A DNA stretch of 64,000 bases from Sphingomonadales bacterium (GTDB lineage: Bacteria; Pseudomonadota; Alphaproteobacteria; SMXS01), in NCBI GenBank assembly GCA_022844405.1, contig JALHLV010000001.1:1-64000 (forward strand), given 5' to 3'. The position numbers and the translations under genes are program-made. Each line of letters begins with the position of its first letter. The first letter of the stretch is position 1. The notes under the pieces were generated by a model. That model searched no databases and was not told the DNA's origin. It saw only the letters and a program-made list of their open reading frames with translations. Shown here piece after piece: positions 40,812-51,295 of this stretch.

Positions 40812-41630
40812 ATGACGCTGAATGTTCTTCTGGTCACCAAGGGCCACCCGTTCGACTACAACGGCTTCTACGCCATCTTCGACGATAACAAGGACCTCAA
40901 CACGACGGTGGTCGAGCAGCCGGCGGCGCAGATCATCCTGCGGCCCGAATACGTCAAGGATTACGACGCGGTGGTGTTCTACGACATGTGGGGCACCGAG
41001 CACGACGGCGCCCGCGCGTTCAAGCAGCCGCCCGCCCATTACATCGACACCATCCTCAAGCTGCTCGACAGCGGCAAGGGCCTGGTGCTGCTGAACCACG
41101 CGCTGGTGCAGTGGCCGGGCTGGTCGACCTGGCGCGACATCTCCGGCACGTCCTTCATGCTGGAGGAAGGCGAGCTCTACGGCGAGAAGGTTCCCGGGTC
41201 AGGCTATCGCGGCGGCGGCGGCGAGCCGCACCGCAACGGCACCCATTTCCTGTCGGTGGTCGATCCGTCGCACCCGGCGACCAGGAACCTGGGTAATGGC
41301 TTCACGGTGACCGACGAGATCTACATCAAGACGCCGGGCTTCGAGAAGAATCCCGACATCGTCCCGCTGCTGCGCAGCGACTATGATTTCTCGCCCGCCA
41401 ACTTCAACCCGCCGCCGCTGGCGCCCAAGGAGCAGCAGCAGAACTGGAACCATCCGCACGGCTCCAACCTCATCGCCTGGGCCAAGCGCAGCGGCAACAG
41501 CCCGGTGGTGGCAAGCGAGGCCGGCGACGGCCCGGCTGCCTATTCCAACCCGGCGTTCCGCCAGTTCCTCGCCGATGCCATCAAGTGGGTGGCGTCGGAC
41601 GAGGCGAAGGCGTGGGCGCGGAAGAAGTAG
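40812..41630 (+). CDS. ThuA-like protein
   Basis: This 272-residue protein has the ThuA (trehalose utilisation, glutamine-amidotransferase-like) fold: LNVLLVTKGHPFDYNGFYAIF, YDAVVFYDMWG, GKGLVLLNHALVQWPGW and the C-terminal NPAFRQFLADAIKWVA. SD GGGGAAG precedes ATG 40812. ThuA proteins occur in sugar and polyol catabolism and do not keep the amidotransferase catalytic triad. The role here is unclear. Confidence 0.88.
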   Translation: MTLNVLLVTKGHPFDYNGFYAIFDDNKDLNTTVVEQPAAQIILRPEYVKDYDAVVFYDMWGTEHDGARAFKQPPAHYIDTILKLLDSGKGLVLLNHALVQWPGWSTWRDISGTSFMLEEGELYGEKVPGSGYRGGGGEPHRNGTHFLSVVDPSHPATRNLGNGFTVTDEIYIKTPGFEKNPDIVPLLRSDYDFSPANFNPPPLAPKEQQQNWNHPHGSNLIAWAKRSGNSPVVASEAGDGPAAYSNPAFRQFLADAIKWVASDEAKAWARKK

Positions 41631-41639
41631 GGTGGTGAG

Positions 41640-42407
41640 GTGAGCGGCGTCCGCGCGGCGGCCCGCCGGCTGATTCCCGCGGCGTTGCTGAACTGGTATC
41701 GCCACCGGCGAACCGAGCTCGAGGAGACGCGAAATGCCGCGCGGAGCCACGGCGAGGTCTTCGACGACATCTACCGCAACTACCGCTGGGGCGGGCGAGG
41801 GCGCGCGGCCTTCTTCTCGGGCCACGGGTCCAACGACGAAGCCGCCGACCCCTATGTGCGCTGCGTCCGCGATTTCATCGGCGCCCACGGCATCGACTCG
41901 GTCTGCGATCTGGGGTGCGGCGACTTTCGGGTGGGGGCGGAGATCGCGTCCGCCGTCGGCCGTTATATCGGCATCGACGTGGTGCCGGGCCTTGTCGACT
42001 GGCTGAACGCCAACCATGCGCAGCCCGGCAAGGTCATGTTTCGCTGCGCCGACATGGCCGCCGATCCGTTGCCGGCCGCCAACCTCTATCTTATCCGCCA
42101 GGTACTGCAGCATCTCAGCAACGATGCCATCGCCCGCGTCGTGGCCAATCTGCCGCCCGCCGGTTGGCTCATCGTCACGGAGCATCAGCCCGACGACGCC
42201 CGCCTGATATCGCCAAACCGGGACAAGCGATCAGGGTCTACTATCCGCCTTCAGAAGGGCTCGGGCGTCTATCTTGAACGCCCGCCCTTCAGCCTTCGCG
42301 GCTTTGACGGGATGATTTTGGAGGTTGTCGGCGAGAACCATGCCGGCAAGCCCGAAGGCTTCATCCGTTCGTTTCTGTTCCGTCTCGGCGGGCCTGACGG
42401 CTTCTAG
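41640..42407 (+). CDS. SAM-dependent class I methyltransferase
   Basis: This 255-residue protein has a GTG start at 41640 preceded by GGTGGTGAG. The SAM-binding motif I is SVCDLGCGDFRVGAEIA, followed by GIDVVPGLVDWLN (motif II acidic) and NLYLIRQVLQHLSNDAIARV (motif IV region). The N-terminal ~80 residues, with FDDIYRNYRWGG, resemble glycan- or small-molecule-linked methyltransferases. It starts 9 nt after the ThuA-like gene, so they may be co-transcribed. Substrate unknown. Confidence 0.86.
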   Translation: MSGVRAAARRLIPAALLNWYRHRRTELEETRNAARSHGEVFDDIYRNYRWGGRGRAAFFSGHGSNDEAADPYVRCVRDFIGAHGIDSVCDLGCGDFRVGAEIASAVGRYIGIDVVPGLVDWLNANHAQPGKVMFRCADMAADPLPAANLYLIRQVLQHLSNDAIARVVANLPPAGWLIVTEHQPDDARLISPNRDKRSGSTIRLQKGSGVYLERPPFSLRGFDGMILEVVGENHAGKPEGFIRSFLFRLGGPDGF

Positions 42408-42580
42408 CTGTTGTCCTCGACCGGCGCGTCGGGACCGTTCTTCTTGATGGAGGCGATGGCGTTCTGGGCGGCCGCCTTGGACGAGTAGCCCTCGGTGGTG
42501 AACATGGTCTCGGCGTTGAACTTGAACTTCACGCGGTACTCGCCCGCCTTGTCCTTCCAGATTTCGAACTTGTGTGCCAT
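42404..42580 (-). CDS. DUF1508 (YegP-like) protein
   Basis: This 58-residue protein contains one YegP/DUF1508 unit: FEIWKDKAGEYRVKFKFNAE, then TEGYSSKAAAQNAIASIKKN. The family folds as a small beta-alpha unit of unknown role and is widespread. It overlaps the convergent methyltransferase stop by 4 nt. Confidence 0.88.
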   Translation of the reverse strand: MAHKFEIWKDKAGEYRVKFKFNAETMFTTEGYSSKAAAQNAIASIKKNGPDAPVEDNS

Positions 42581-42631
42581 CGAAAGTGCTCCATGGGTTG
42601 CCGAGGGAGCGTCACTCTAACACCCGAACTG

Positions 42632-43063
42632 TTACAGCCCGTTCAACAGATCGAGAGTGCGTGAGTCGGGCTTGCCACCATGGAAGGCATCGAGCGCCGC
42701 GTCGAACAGGGCTGCGTCGGGTTCGTCCGCCGCTTCGCGGAACAGGGTGAGGCACGACCGGAACTTCATGTCGTCGGGCGAGCCGAGAATGTCGATCGCC
42801 GGCCGGCCCGCCTGCCGCAGCATCAGCCGCACGCCCTCGCGCAGGCGCGGACCCAGCACCGGGTCGGCCAGGTAGCGGCGGGCATGGTCGAGGTCACTTA
42901 TCGCGTAAAGCTGCGCCCGGTGACTGAAGCCCAGCCCGGCGAGCTGCGGGAACACGAACCACATCCAGTGGGTGCGCTTGTGTCCTGCGGACAGCTCGGC
43001 CTTCACCCGCGGCCAGACGAAATTCTGCGCCTCGATGAAATGGGCAAGGTCGGAGGCGGTCAT
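42632..43063 (-). CDS. DUF1810 family protein
   Basis: This 143-residue protein has the DUF1810 pattern: LAHFIEAQNFVWPRVKAELSAG, KRTHWMWFVFPQLAGLGFS, ARRYLADPVLGPRLREG, DDMKFRSCLTLF. The conserved H-W-M-W-F-P segment may be a catalytic or binding surface. Function unknown; monocistronic. Confidence 0.9.
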   Translation of the reverse strand: MTASDLAHFIEAQNFVWPRVKAELSAGHKRTHWMWFVFPQLAGLGFSHRAQLYAISDLDHARRYLADPVLGPRLREGVRLMLRQAGRPAIDILGSPDDMKFRSCLTLFREAADEPDAALFDAALDAFHGGKPDSRTLDLLNGL

Positions 43064-43123
43064 GGATTCAATTTAGGCCGTCACGATTGCGAACGAAGCG
43101 CCTCGATGCAGGTAAAATCATAT

Positions 43124-43197
43124 CCGTGTCCCTGAGCTTGTCGAAGGGCCTCGCATCGGCATTCGTGCAAGGCCCTTCGACAAGCTCAGGGACACGG
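43124..43197. repeat. perfect inverted repeat element, 27-bp arms
   Basis: The arms at 43124-43150 and 43171-43197 are perfectly complementary, with CCTGAGCTTGTCGAAGGG as the core, around a 20-bp loop. This core is a common dispersed repeat in alphaproteobacteria. It lies past leuA and can form a very stable hairpin. Confidence 0.88.
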
Positions 43198-43256
43198 TGA
43201 AATTACAGCGTTGCACCACGTCTGAATCGCGCGCTTCTGCTGCAACGATGGGGAAA

Positions 43257-45053
<1,797 letters not shown>

Positions 45054-45201
45054 TCAGGCCCGCGAACCGCCCATAAGTCGCAGCGCGCGCCGAACCGCCG
45101 CGCTGTTCAAGGGTCCGTGTCTGTCGATTTGATCCGTCACTGTCGTCATCCAATCGCGTGTTCGTCTCATGGCCCAAAGGCCCGGCCGGCCTCGTCCCGC
45201 T

Positions 45202-45255
45202 CTAGAGGGACAGGCTGGTAAGTCGAAGCGTCAGCGATTTGTACGTGCGGATCAT
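45202..45255 (-). CDS. leuL: leuA leader peptide
   Basis: A 17-residue frame, MIRTYKSLTLRLTSLSL, has five leucines and lies upstream of leuA on the same strand. Its promoter places the transcription start at or next to the A of its ATG, so it is probably translated without a leader, as trpL is in Sinorhizobium. Ribosome stalling at the Leu codons would sense leucyl-tRNA shortage. I did not resolve the alternative hairpins or a U-tract in the region 44940-45201. Confidence 0.65.
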   Translation of the reverse strand: MIRTYKSLTLRLTSLSL

Positions 45256-45260
45256 GGCGA

Positions 45261-45290
45261 CATAACTACGGATGGCCACGGAATTGTCAA
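45261..45290 (-). promoter_or_regulatory. leuL-leuA promoter
   Basis: On the minus strand TTGACA is followed after 16 bp by TAGTTA, a near-consensus sigma-70 promoter. The predicted start point is about seven bases on, matching the leader ATG at 45255. The promoter lies next to the rightward zincin gene. Confidence 0.7.
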
Positions 45291-45406
45291 GCGACGACGA
45301 GGAAGGCGGATCCGTCGGTGGCCCTGCGCTAACGGATGCGCCGGCACAACGAATGCGGCATGATATCAGGGCGCTGAACCGAAAAGGCTCCCATGAGAAC
45401 GATGCC

Positions 45407-45865
45407 ATGACGTCCGAGGAAATGGCCCAGCACGTCGCCGCCATCTGCCGGGACGAAGGCATCAGGGTGCTGCCCCATTCGCGCGGCGGGCGCGCGTCCA
45501 AGTCTCACAAGGTCATCGCCATCCGCCCGGTGAAGAGCGCCATCACCTACGCCGTGGCGCTGCACGAGCTGGGCCACGTGCTGGGTCCGTGGCAGTCGCA
45601 GCCGAGGCTCTATGCCGAGGCTGGCGCGTGGAAATGGGCGAAGGAAGTGGCCCTGATCTGGACGCCTGCCATGGCAGACAAGATGTCCCGCTCGCTGCAC
45701 TCCTACGTGTTGTGGGCCGAGCGCCGCGCCCCCCGGATCAAGCTGCCCGAGGACGACCACGAGTTCTGGATGCTGCGCGGCGATGCGCCGGAGCCGAGGA
45801 CGCGGAAGGTCCCGGCGAAGCAGCGCCGGAGGATGAGGGTGCTGCGGATGATTTTCGGAAGATAA
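45407..45865 (+). CDS. small zincin-like metalloprotease
   Basis: This protein has 152 residues from ATG 45407 (MTSEEMAQHVAAI); the open frame extends back to 45272 but that part is not protein-like. It has the zinc motif in AVALHELGHVLG and a likely third ligand in YAEAGAWKWAKE, an arrangement of gluzincins. A highly basic C-terminus (KVPAKQRRRMRVLRMIFGR) follows. There is no signal peptide, so it is cytoplasmic or membrane-associated. Target unknown. Confidence 0.72.
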   Translation: MTSEEMAQHVAAICRDEGIRVLPHSRGGRASKSHKVIAIRPVKSAITYAVALHELGHVLGPWQSQPRLYAEAGAWKWAKEVALIWTPAMADKMSRSLHSYVLWAERRAPRIKLPEDDHEFWMLRGDAPEPRTRKVPAKQRRRMRVLRMIFGR

Positions 45866-45975
45866 AACTCGATCATCATCTTCGCATGCGGGCTAGAAGC
45901 TAGTCATTTTTGCCACCCGCTCAATCGGGGGAGGTGACAACCTTCTAACGCCAAATCAGAAATTGGACCTAGAGG

Positions 45976-47487
45976 TTATGGATTGCTGGTAGGACTAGAG
46001 GCGATTTCTGGTCGCGGTTGGTTGGCTAGGCGTGCATAGGTATCCTTTATTCCTTGGCGGATAAGTTGGCGCGCATACGCGCTGTCGAAGCGAAGGGTAC
46101 CATCGAAGAAACCTCCGATCTTTGTTAATGGGTAGAACGTCTTTAGCGGTGGAACGCGAATCTGCTCGATCATTTCGACGTAACGATGTCCGAAACGGTC
46201 AAAATCCAGACGCATCCTCTCCTCCATTTCCTCCTGTTCTTCAGGTAATATGATGCACTCCGCTAAGGGCGAAATGTAGTTCTCTAGTTCTGCAATAATC
46301 CAACGTTTCGGCGTAATATCCATTTTATTCAAAGCGTCCTCGTCGTTCTGAAAGGGTTCAAGCGTAATCAAGAATAACTCGTCTAGGCCATGTAAAATCA
46401 GGGGGTGCCACGGAAGATTGTCAACCACACCACCGTCGACGTGCTGAAAACCGAAAAAGTCCACTGGGGCGACTAGGCCAAAGGGCAATGCAGCTGATGA
46501 CATCAACTTGTCAACGGCATCCTGCGGCTCAAGTTCTGATAGATCGTCGTATCGCGGCTGCCAGATTCGATGCCGGACAGGGCGGACCGCGCGTCGTTCA
46601 AAATCTTTCGAAATTATGCTCATCGGTTCATCAGCGTATCTTGGGTCTCCGAATATTGGCTCCCACTCGATCTGCCCTCTAAAATCGATACGGTCACGCA
46701 AAATTGCAGAGGTCGCGTATGTTGGGCAAGAGAACGGTTTTGATCTGATAATTGCGCTGACTGTGTCGCGTAGGGGGGCCGATGAAAAGACAAATTGATT
46801 AGATGAAAACGGTGATATTCGCCCCAAGGAATGACGATAAATCAAGCCTAAGAAATGAACTATCGGCGATAGAATCACTATAGATCCAATTAACGCTGGG
46901 ATAAACATTTCAAACGGCGCAGATAAAGTTAGGGCGATTGCGGGGCCGCCGATAATTAACATGTTTTTACTGTCATATTTTTGTAGAAATCCCCTATATA
47001 GACCATATGGGAGAGCAATTAAAAATATTGCAAAGGGAAACAATCCAGTTTTTAACGAGCTATTAGAGTTTCCAAGATACAGGAATATAGAACATGATAT
47101 GATGGTCATTGTGAGCGCCAACACAAGTGCGACTGGTTTCTCCGCCGAGTGTGTCTCTCGATTTAATGTGGCCCGGAAGAGCTGTATGATTAAGTGAAGT
47201 ATCGACCATAACTGTATGAAAGATCTTGAAAATCGACCCGCGAGGCGAACTGGGTAAGTCGTATCAAAACTTAGATTTTTCCAGACTTTGAATCCCAAGC
47301 TGAGCGAATTTGTTGACCAAAGTGCCGCGTTTAGAGCCCCCACAGAAGTACCTGTGATGACTTCAAAGTTATAGCCTAACCGTTTCATTGCAACGAGACA
47401 GCCAAAGGCGTATGCCCCCTTAGCCCCACCCCCGGCTAAGACCAGTCCGCGTCGTTTTACCTTACTATCTGATTCTGTCTGATCCAT
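45976..47487 (-). CDS. patatin-like phospholipase with membrane insert
   Basis: This protein has 503 residues from ATG 47487. Patatin motifs: LVLAGGGAKGAYAFGCL (oxyanion loop), VITGTSVGALNAAL (GxSxG nucleophile) and FQHVDGGVVDNLPW (catalytic Asp, DGG). Between nucleophile and Asp lies a ~150-residue insert with about four hydrophobic helices (LVLALTMTIISCSIFLYLG, LFPFAIFLIALPYGLY, FIPALIGSIVILSPIVHF). This would hold the lipase on the inner membrane. Codon usage is strikingly AT-rich compared with every neighbour, so it was acquired. It may be a membrane-damaging effector or a lipid-remodelling enzyme. Confidence 0.85.
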   Translation of the reverse strand: MDQTESDSKVKRRGLVLAGGGAKGAYAFGCLVAMKRLGYNFEVITGTSVGALNAALWSTNSLSLGFKVWKNLSFDTTYPVRLAGRFSRSFIQLWSILHLIIQLFRATLNRETHSAEKPVALVLALTMTIISCSIFLYLGNSNSSLKTGLFPFAIFLIALPYGLYRGFLQKYDSKNMLIIGGPAIALTLSAPFEMFIPALIGSIVILSPIVHFLGLIYRHSLGRISPFSSNQFVFSSAPLRDTVSAIIRSKPFSCPTYATSAILRDRIDFRGQIEWEPIFGDPRYADEPMSIISKDFERRAVRPVRHRIWQPRYDDLSELEPQDAVDKLMSSAALPFGLVAPVDFFGFQHVDGGVVDNLPWHPLILHGLDELFLITLEPFQNDEDALNKMDITPKRWIIAELENYISPLAECIILPEEQEEMEERMRLDFDRFGHRYVEMIEQIRVPPLKTFYPLTKIGGFFDGTLRFDSAYARQLIRQGIKDTYARLANQPRPEIASSPTSNP

Positions 47488-47606
47488 TGTGCGGCTCAAA
47501 AAGCTAAGGCAATACTAGATTATGTCGCAGGTCAATTGTTCTAACGACTTTCCCATCATCGAGTTCAGTGGACATCCTACGGTTACTGAGCGGGCTAGGC
47601 TGCCGG

Positions 47607-48473
47607 TCAAGATTTCCGCGCGCCCGGGAATGAAGACGGAGTTTGTAGGTCACCCAGCCCCAATGCCTTGATCAGCCCATTGTCCACCACGCCCGGCGGC
47701 AGGCCGTGGTCCTGGCGGAACCGGGTGATCGCGGCCCGCGTGTTGGGGCCGATGTCGCCGTCGGCGGCGCCGACTTCGGCGTAGCCCAGGTCGCGCAGCT
47801 TCCTCTGGATGTCGATGACGTCCAGCACGCCGGGTTGCTCGCTCGGCGGCACGCCGCCGCCCATAACCCGGCGGACCTTGTTCAGCCAGGCTTCGCGGTC
47901 TTCCTGGCCGTTCAGCCCGCCATTGATGCGGCGGGTGACGTTGCCGAAATTGCCGGTGTCGCAGATGTCGTTGAGGCCCTTCCACTTCCAGAAGCCGCAG
48001 GCCACCGTCAGCGCGTGCTCGGGCGCGAACGCCAAGTCGGGGGAGCCCTCGAGGTCGAGGCCGGTGCGCTGGCCTACCTGCTGGTAGCCGTCGCGGCCGG
48101 TGATCTGGATGTAGCCGCGACCGCGGTAGTTCCAGCCGTCGCCCGAGGCGCTGCCCCGGTTGCCCATGCGCTCGCCATAGACGGTGTTGGCCAGCAGCTC
48201 GGGATTGCCGGCGCAGCGGCTGGCGGACGCCAGTGTCGGGAACCGGCCCGGCCACACCTCGCGCAGCCGCTGGGCGCGGTAGTTGAGATTCTCCTGCATG
48301 ATGGTGAGGCCGCCGGACTCGTGGCCGATCTGCGCCAGGAAGTAGTGCAGCCGCGTCGGCGTGTCGCTGATGCCGAAACGGCCCAGCACATCTTCGGATT
48401 GCGCGGCGAACGCGGCCAGGTGCCCGGCCGGTCCGCGCGGGTAGAGCGCACGGATGGTGTCGATAGACAGCAT
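47607..48473 (-). CDS. GH19 endolysin with peptidoglycan-binding domain
   Basis: This protein has 288 residues from ATG 48473, which has GGAGGGG at the right spacing. The GH19-type muramidase/chitinase fold covers residues ~1-190: HYFLAQIGHESGGL (catalytic Glu), ANTVYGERMGNRG, GWNYRGRGYIQITGRDGYQ. Residues ~210-275 are a PG_binding_1 domain (VIDIQRKLRDLGYAEVG, DGDIGPNTRAAITRFRQDHGL). No signal peptide is present, as in phage endolysins that rely on a holin. There are no other phage genes here, so it may be a domesticated phage lysin or a lone cargo gene. Confidence 0.88.
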   Translation of the reverse strand: MLSIDTIRALYPRGPAGHLAAFAAQSEDVLGRFGISDTPTRLHYFLAQIGHESGGLTIMQENLNYRAQRLREVWPGRFPTLASASRCAGNPELLANTVYGERMGNRGSASGDGWNYRGRGYIQITGRDGYQQVGQRTGLDLEGSPDLAFAPEHALTVACGFWKWKGLNDICDTGNFGNVTRRINGGLNGQEDREAWLNKVRRVMGGGVPPSEQPGVLDVIDIQRKLRDLGYAEVGAADGDIGPNTRAAITRFRQDHGLPPGVVDNGLIKALGLGDLQTPSSFPGARKS

Positions 48474-48550
48474 GATCCCCTCCAAGTCCCCAGGCGCCCA
48501 TTCAATGGGATCATTTTACCTGAAGCCGGGGCGCGAGTCCCCGGCGGGAA

Positions 48551-50431
48551 TCAGGCGCTGAGGGCGGCGTCGAGCTGTTCCTGGGCTTCCATCCAGAGGG
48601 ATTCCTCGCGCTCCAGCTCGGCCTTGATCTCGTTCACCAACCGGCTGAGGCGCTCGATCCGCGGCTTGTCGCCGGCGGCATAGATCTTCGGGTCGGCAAG
48701 GTTCAGCTCGGCCTTGGCCAGATCGGCCTCAAGCCTGGCGATGCGCGCCTCGTGGTCGCGGACCTTGTTGCGCAACGGCGTGGCGTTCTGCCGCTGGCCC
48801 TTCGACGAACCGGCCACCGCGACCGGCCTGTCGTCGCCCTTGCGATTCGCGCCAGGCTCCTTCTTGGTGCCGCGCTGCGAGAGCAAGAGACGCTTGTAGT
48901 CCTCCATGTCACCGTCGAACGGCGCCACCTTGCCGCCCTGCACCAGCCAGAGCTGGTCGGCGACGGTTTCGACCAGATGCGGGTCGTGGCTGATCAGGAT
49001 CACCGCGCCCGGATAGTCGTTGAGCGCGTGGACCAGCACCTCGCGGCTCTCGATGTCCAGATGGTTGGTCGGCTCGTCGAGGATCATGATGTGCGGCGCG
49101 TCGAGCGCGGCCAATGCCATCAGCAGCCGCGCCTTCTGGCCGCCGGACAGCTTCTCGACCGGGTTGAGCACGATGTCGGCACCGATGCCGGCCGCGCCGA
49201 GCCGGCCGCGAAGCTGGCTCTGGCCTTCCTGCGGCAGCTTGCGCATCAGGTGCTGCAGCGAGTTCTCGCCCTCGACCAGCTCGTCGAGTTGGTGCTGGGC
49301 GAAGAAGCCGATGCGCAGCTTGGACGACTTGGTCAGCTTGCCGGCCATCAGCGGCAGCCGGCCGGCCAGCAGCTTGGCGAAGGTGGACTTGCCCTCGCCA
49401 TTGGCACCGAGCAGCGCGATACGGTCGTCCTGGTCGAGGCGCAAATTCAGGTTCTTCAACACCGGCACGCCGTCATAGCCGACCACCGCGTTCTCGAACG
49501 TTACCAGCGGCGGCGCCAGTTCCTCGGGCGCCGGGAAGTGGAACGGCGCGACCGCGTTCTCGGACACCGCGAGGATCGGCTTCATGCGCTCCAGCATCTT
49601 CACCCGCGACTGGGCCTGGCGCGCCTTGGACGCCTTGGCCTTGAAGCGGTCGACGAAGCTCTGGATGTGGGCGCGCTGGGCATCCTGCTTGCGCTTCATG
49701 GACAGCTGCTGTTCCAGCTTCATCCGGCGCTCGGTGTCGAACTGGTCGTAGGTGCCGGTGTAGTAGGTCAGCTTCTGGCCGGTCAGGTGCAGGATGCCGT
49801 CCACCGACCGGTTCAGCAGCTCGCGGTCATGGGAGATGATCAGCGCGGTGTGCGGGTACTTGGCGATGAAGCTTTCCAGCCAGACCGTGCCTTCCAGATC
49901 GAGATAGTTGGTCGGCTCGTCGAGCAGCAGCAGGTCGGGCTGGGAAAACAGCACCGCGCCCAGCGCGACGCGCATGCGCCAGCCGCCGGAGAATTCGTGG
50001 CACGGCCGCTGCTGCGCCTGCGCATCGAAGCCCAGGCCCGACAGGATCTGGCCGGCGCGCGCCTCGGCCGAATAGGCGTCGATGTCGGCCAGGCGGATCT
50101 GGATCTCCGCGATGCGGTGCGGATCGGTCGCGGTTTCGGCTTCGGCAAGCAGCGCATGGCGCTCCACGTCGGCCATCATCACGGTATCGAGCAGGCTGTG
50201 CTCGGTCGCGGGCGCTTCCTGGGCGACGCCGCCGATGCGGAAGTTGCGCGGCACCTCGATCTCGCCGTCGTCCAGCGACAGCTCGCCGCGGATCAGCCGG
50301 AACAGGGTGGTCTTGCCCGTGCCGTTGCGGCCGACCATGCCGACCTTGTGCCCCGTCGGGATCACCGCCGAGGCATTGTCGAACAGGCGGTGGCCCACCA
50401 TGGTGAAACTTATGTTGCGGATCGCCAGCAT
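48551..50431 (-). CDS. ABC-F family ATPase (Uup/YheS-like)
   Basis: This 626-residue soluble protein has two ABC domains: VGRNGTGKTTLF with FSGGWRMRVALG and LLLLDEPTNYLD, then LLGANGEGKSTFAK with LSGGQKARLLMA and MILDEPTNHLD. A linker rich in Lys, Arg and Gln (about residues 235-290, KRKQDAQRAHIQSFVDRFK) joins them. The C-terminus is a coiled coil. ABC-F proteins act on ribosomes, in translation rescue or antibiotic protection; they do not transport. Housekeeping, monocistronic. Confidence 0.94.
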   Translation of the reverse strand: MLAIRNISFTMVGHRLFDNASAVIPTGHKVGMVGRNGTGKTTLFRLIRGELSLDDGEIEVPRNFRIGGVAQEAPATEHSLLDTVMMADVERHALLAEAETATDPHRIAEIQIRLADIDAYSAEARAGQILSGLGFDAQAQQRPCHEFSGGWRMRVALGAVLFSQPDLLLLDEPTNYLDLEGTVWLESFIAKYPHTALIISHDRELLNRSVDGILHLTGQKLTYYTGTYDQFDTERRMKLEQQLSMKRKQDAQRAHIQSFVDRFKAKASKARQAQSRVKMLERMKPILAVSENAVAPFHFPAPEELAPPLVTFENAVVGYDGVPVLKNLNLRLDQDDRIALLGANGEGKSTFAKLLAGRLPLMAGKLTKSSKLRIGFFAQHQLDELVEGENSLQHLMRKLPQEGQSQLRGRLGAAGIGADIVLNPVEKLSGGQKARLLMALAALDAPHIMILDEPTNHLDIESREVLVHALNDYPGAVILISHDPHLVETVADQLWLVQGGKVAPFDGDMEDYKRLLLSQRGTKKEPGANRKGDDRPVAVAGSSKGQRQNATPLRNKVRDHEARIARLEADLAKAELNLADPKIYAAGDKPRIERLSRLVNEIKAELEREESLWMEAQEQLDAALSA

Positions 50432-50593
50432 GGCGCGAACAAGTGGCCTCTCGGGCGGCCGATGTCAACGCCCGGAACTCGGCAAGTCCCATGCACGCGG
50501 CGCTTGGCGGGCGCCGGCGCTGGCCAAGGCGCGAGTTGCCAGCAGGCCGTCCGATCCCCTAAGCTTCGCTCCCAATCTGGAAAGGGGATCGAC

Positions 50594-51139
50594 ATGAGCA
50601 TCTACGATATTCCGGTTCGCAAGATCGACGGCAAGGACGCCTCGCTGAAGGATTACAAGGGCGACGTGCTGCTGGTCGTCAACGTGGCGTCCAAGTGCGG
50701 CCTGACGCCGCAATACGAGGCGCTGGAGAAGACCTACCAGTCCTACCGCGACAAGGGCTTCAAGGTGCTGGGCTTCCCGGCCAACAATTTCGCCGGGCAG
50801 GAGCCGGGCTCCGACGCCGAGATCCAGGATTTCTGCTCGACCAAGTTTGACGTGGATTTCCCCTTGTTCTCGAAGATCAGCGTCCAGGGCGACGACCGTC
50901 ATCCGCTCTACAAGGAGCTGATCGCCGAGCATCCGGGGCGCACCAACAAGCCGGACAGCCAGCTGAAGAAGATCCTCGACGAGCGCGGCCTGGCGTCGAA
51001 GAACGAAACCGACATCATGTGGAACTTCGAGAAGTTCCTGGTCAGCCGCGACGGCAAGGTGGTCGGCCGCTTCGCCCCGGACATCGCGCCCGACGACCCG
51101 ACGATCACCGGGGCGATCGAGAAGGAACTGTCGGCCTAG
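50594..51139 (+). CDS. glutathione peroxidase (Cys type)
   Basis: This protein has 181 residues from ATG 50594 with GGGGATCGAC before it. The motif VVNVASKCGLTPQY has the peroxidatic Cys in place of selenocysteine; LGFPANNFAGQEPG supplies Gln, and TDIMWNFEKFLV the catalytic Trp and Asn. It reduces peroxides with glutathione or thioredoxin in the cytoplasm. Monocistronic. Confidence 0.94.
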   Translation: MSIYDIPVRKIDGKDASLKDYKGDVLLVVNVASKCGLTPQYEALEKTYQSYRDKGFKVLGFPANNFAGQEPGSDAEIQDFCSTKFDVDFPLFSKISVQGDDRHPLYKELIAEHPGRTNKPDSQLKKILDERGLASKNETDIMWNFEKFLVSRDGKVVGRFAPDIAPDDPTITGAIEKELSA

Positions 51140-51150
51140 GGCCGACAGCA

Positions 51151-51258
51151 CCCCTCATCCGGCGCTACGCGCCACCTTCTCCCACAAGGGGAGAAGGGTT
51201 CGATGCGGCACCCTCCGAGTCCCCTCTCCCCTTGTGGGAGAGGGCTAGGGTGAGGGGG
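51151..51258. repeat. dispersed inverted-repeat element (CCCTCTCCC family)
   Basis: Its arms CCTTCTCCCACAAGGGGAGAAGG and CCCCTCTCCCCTTGTGGGAG mirror the copy at 38763-38870. It lies directly after the peroxidase stop and before the epoxide hydrolase, whose start is 38 bp further on. Confidence 0.8.
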
Positions 51259-51295
51259 GCCGTGCCGCGCGTTCATCCTCGCCGCAGGGAAGCCC

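Noticed and set aside
45272-45406. 45-codon N-terminal extension of the zincin-like protein
   Set aside because: It overlaps the leuL promoter and has a random composition; ATG 45407 begins the conserved-looking part.
48752-50593. Long rightward frame opposite the ABC-F gene that continues into the glutathione peroxidase frame
   Set aside because: Only the part from ATG 50594 is real; the upstream part is antisense to ABC-F and low in protein-like character.
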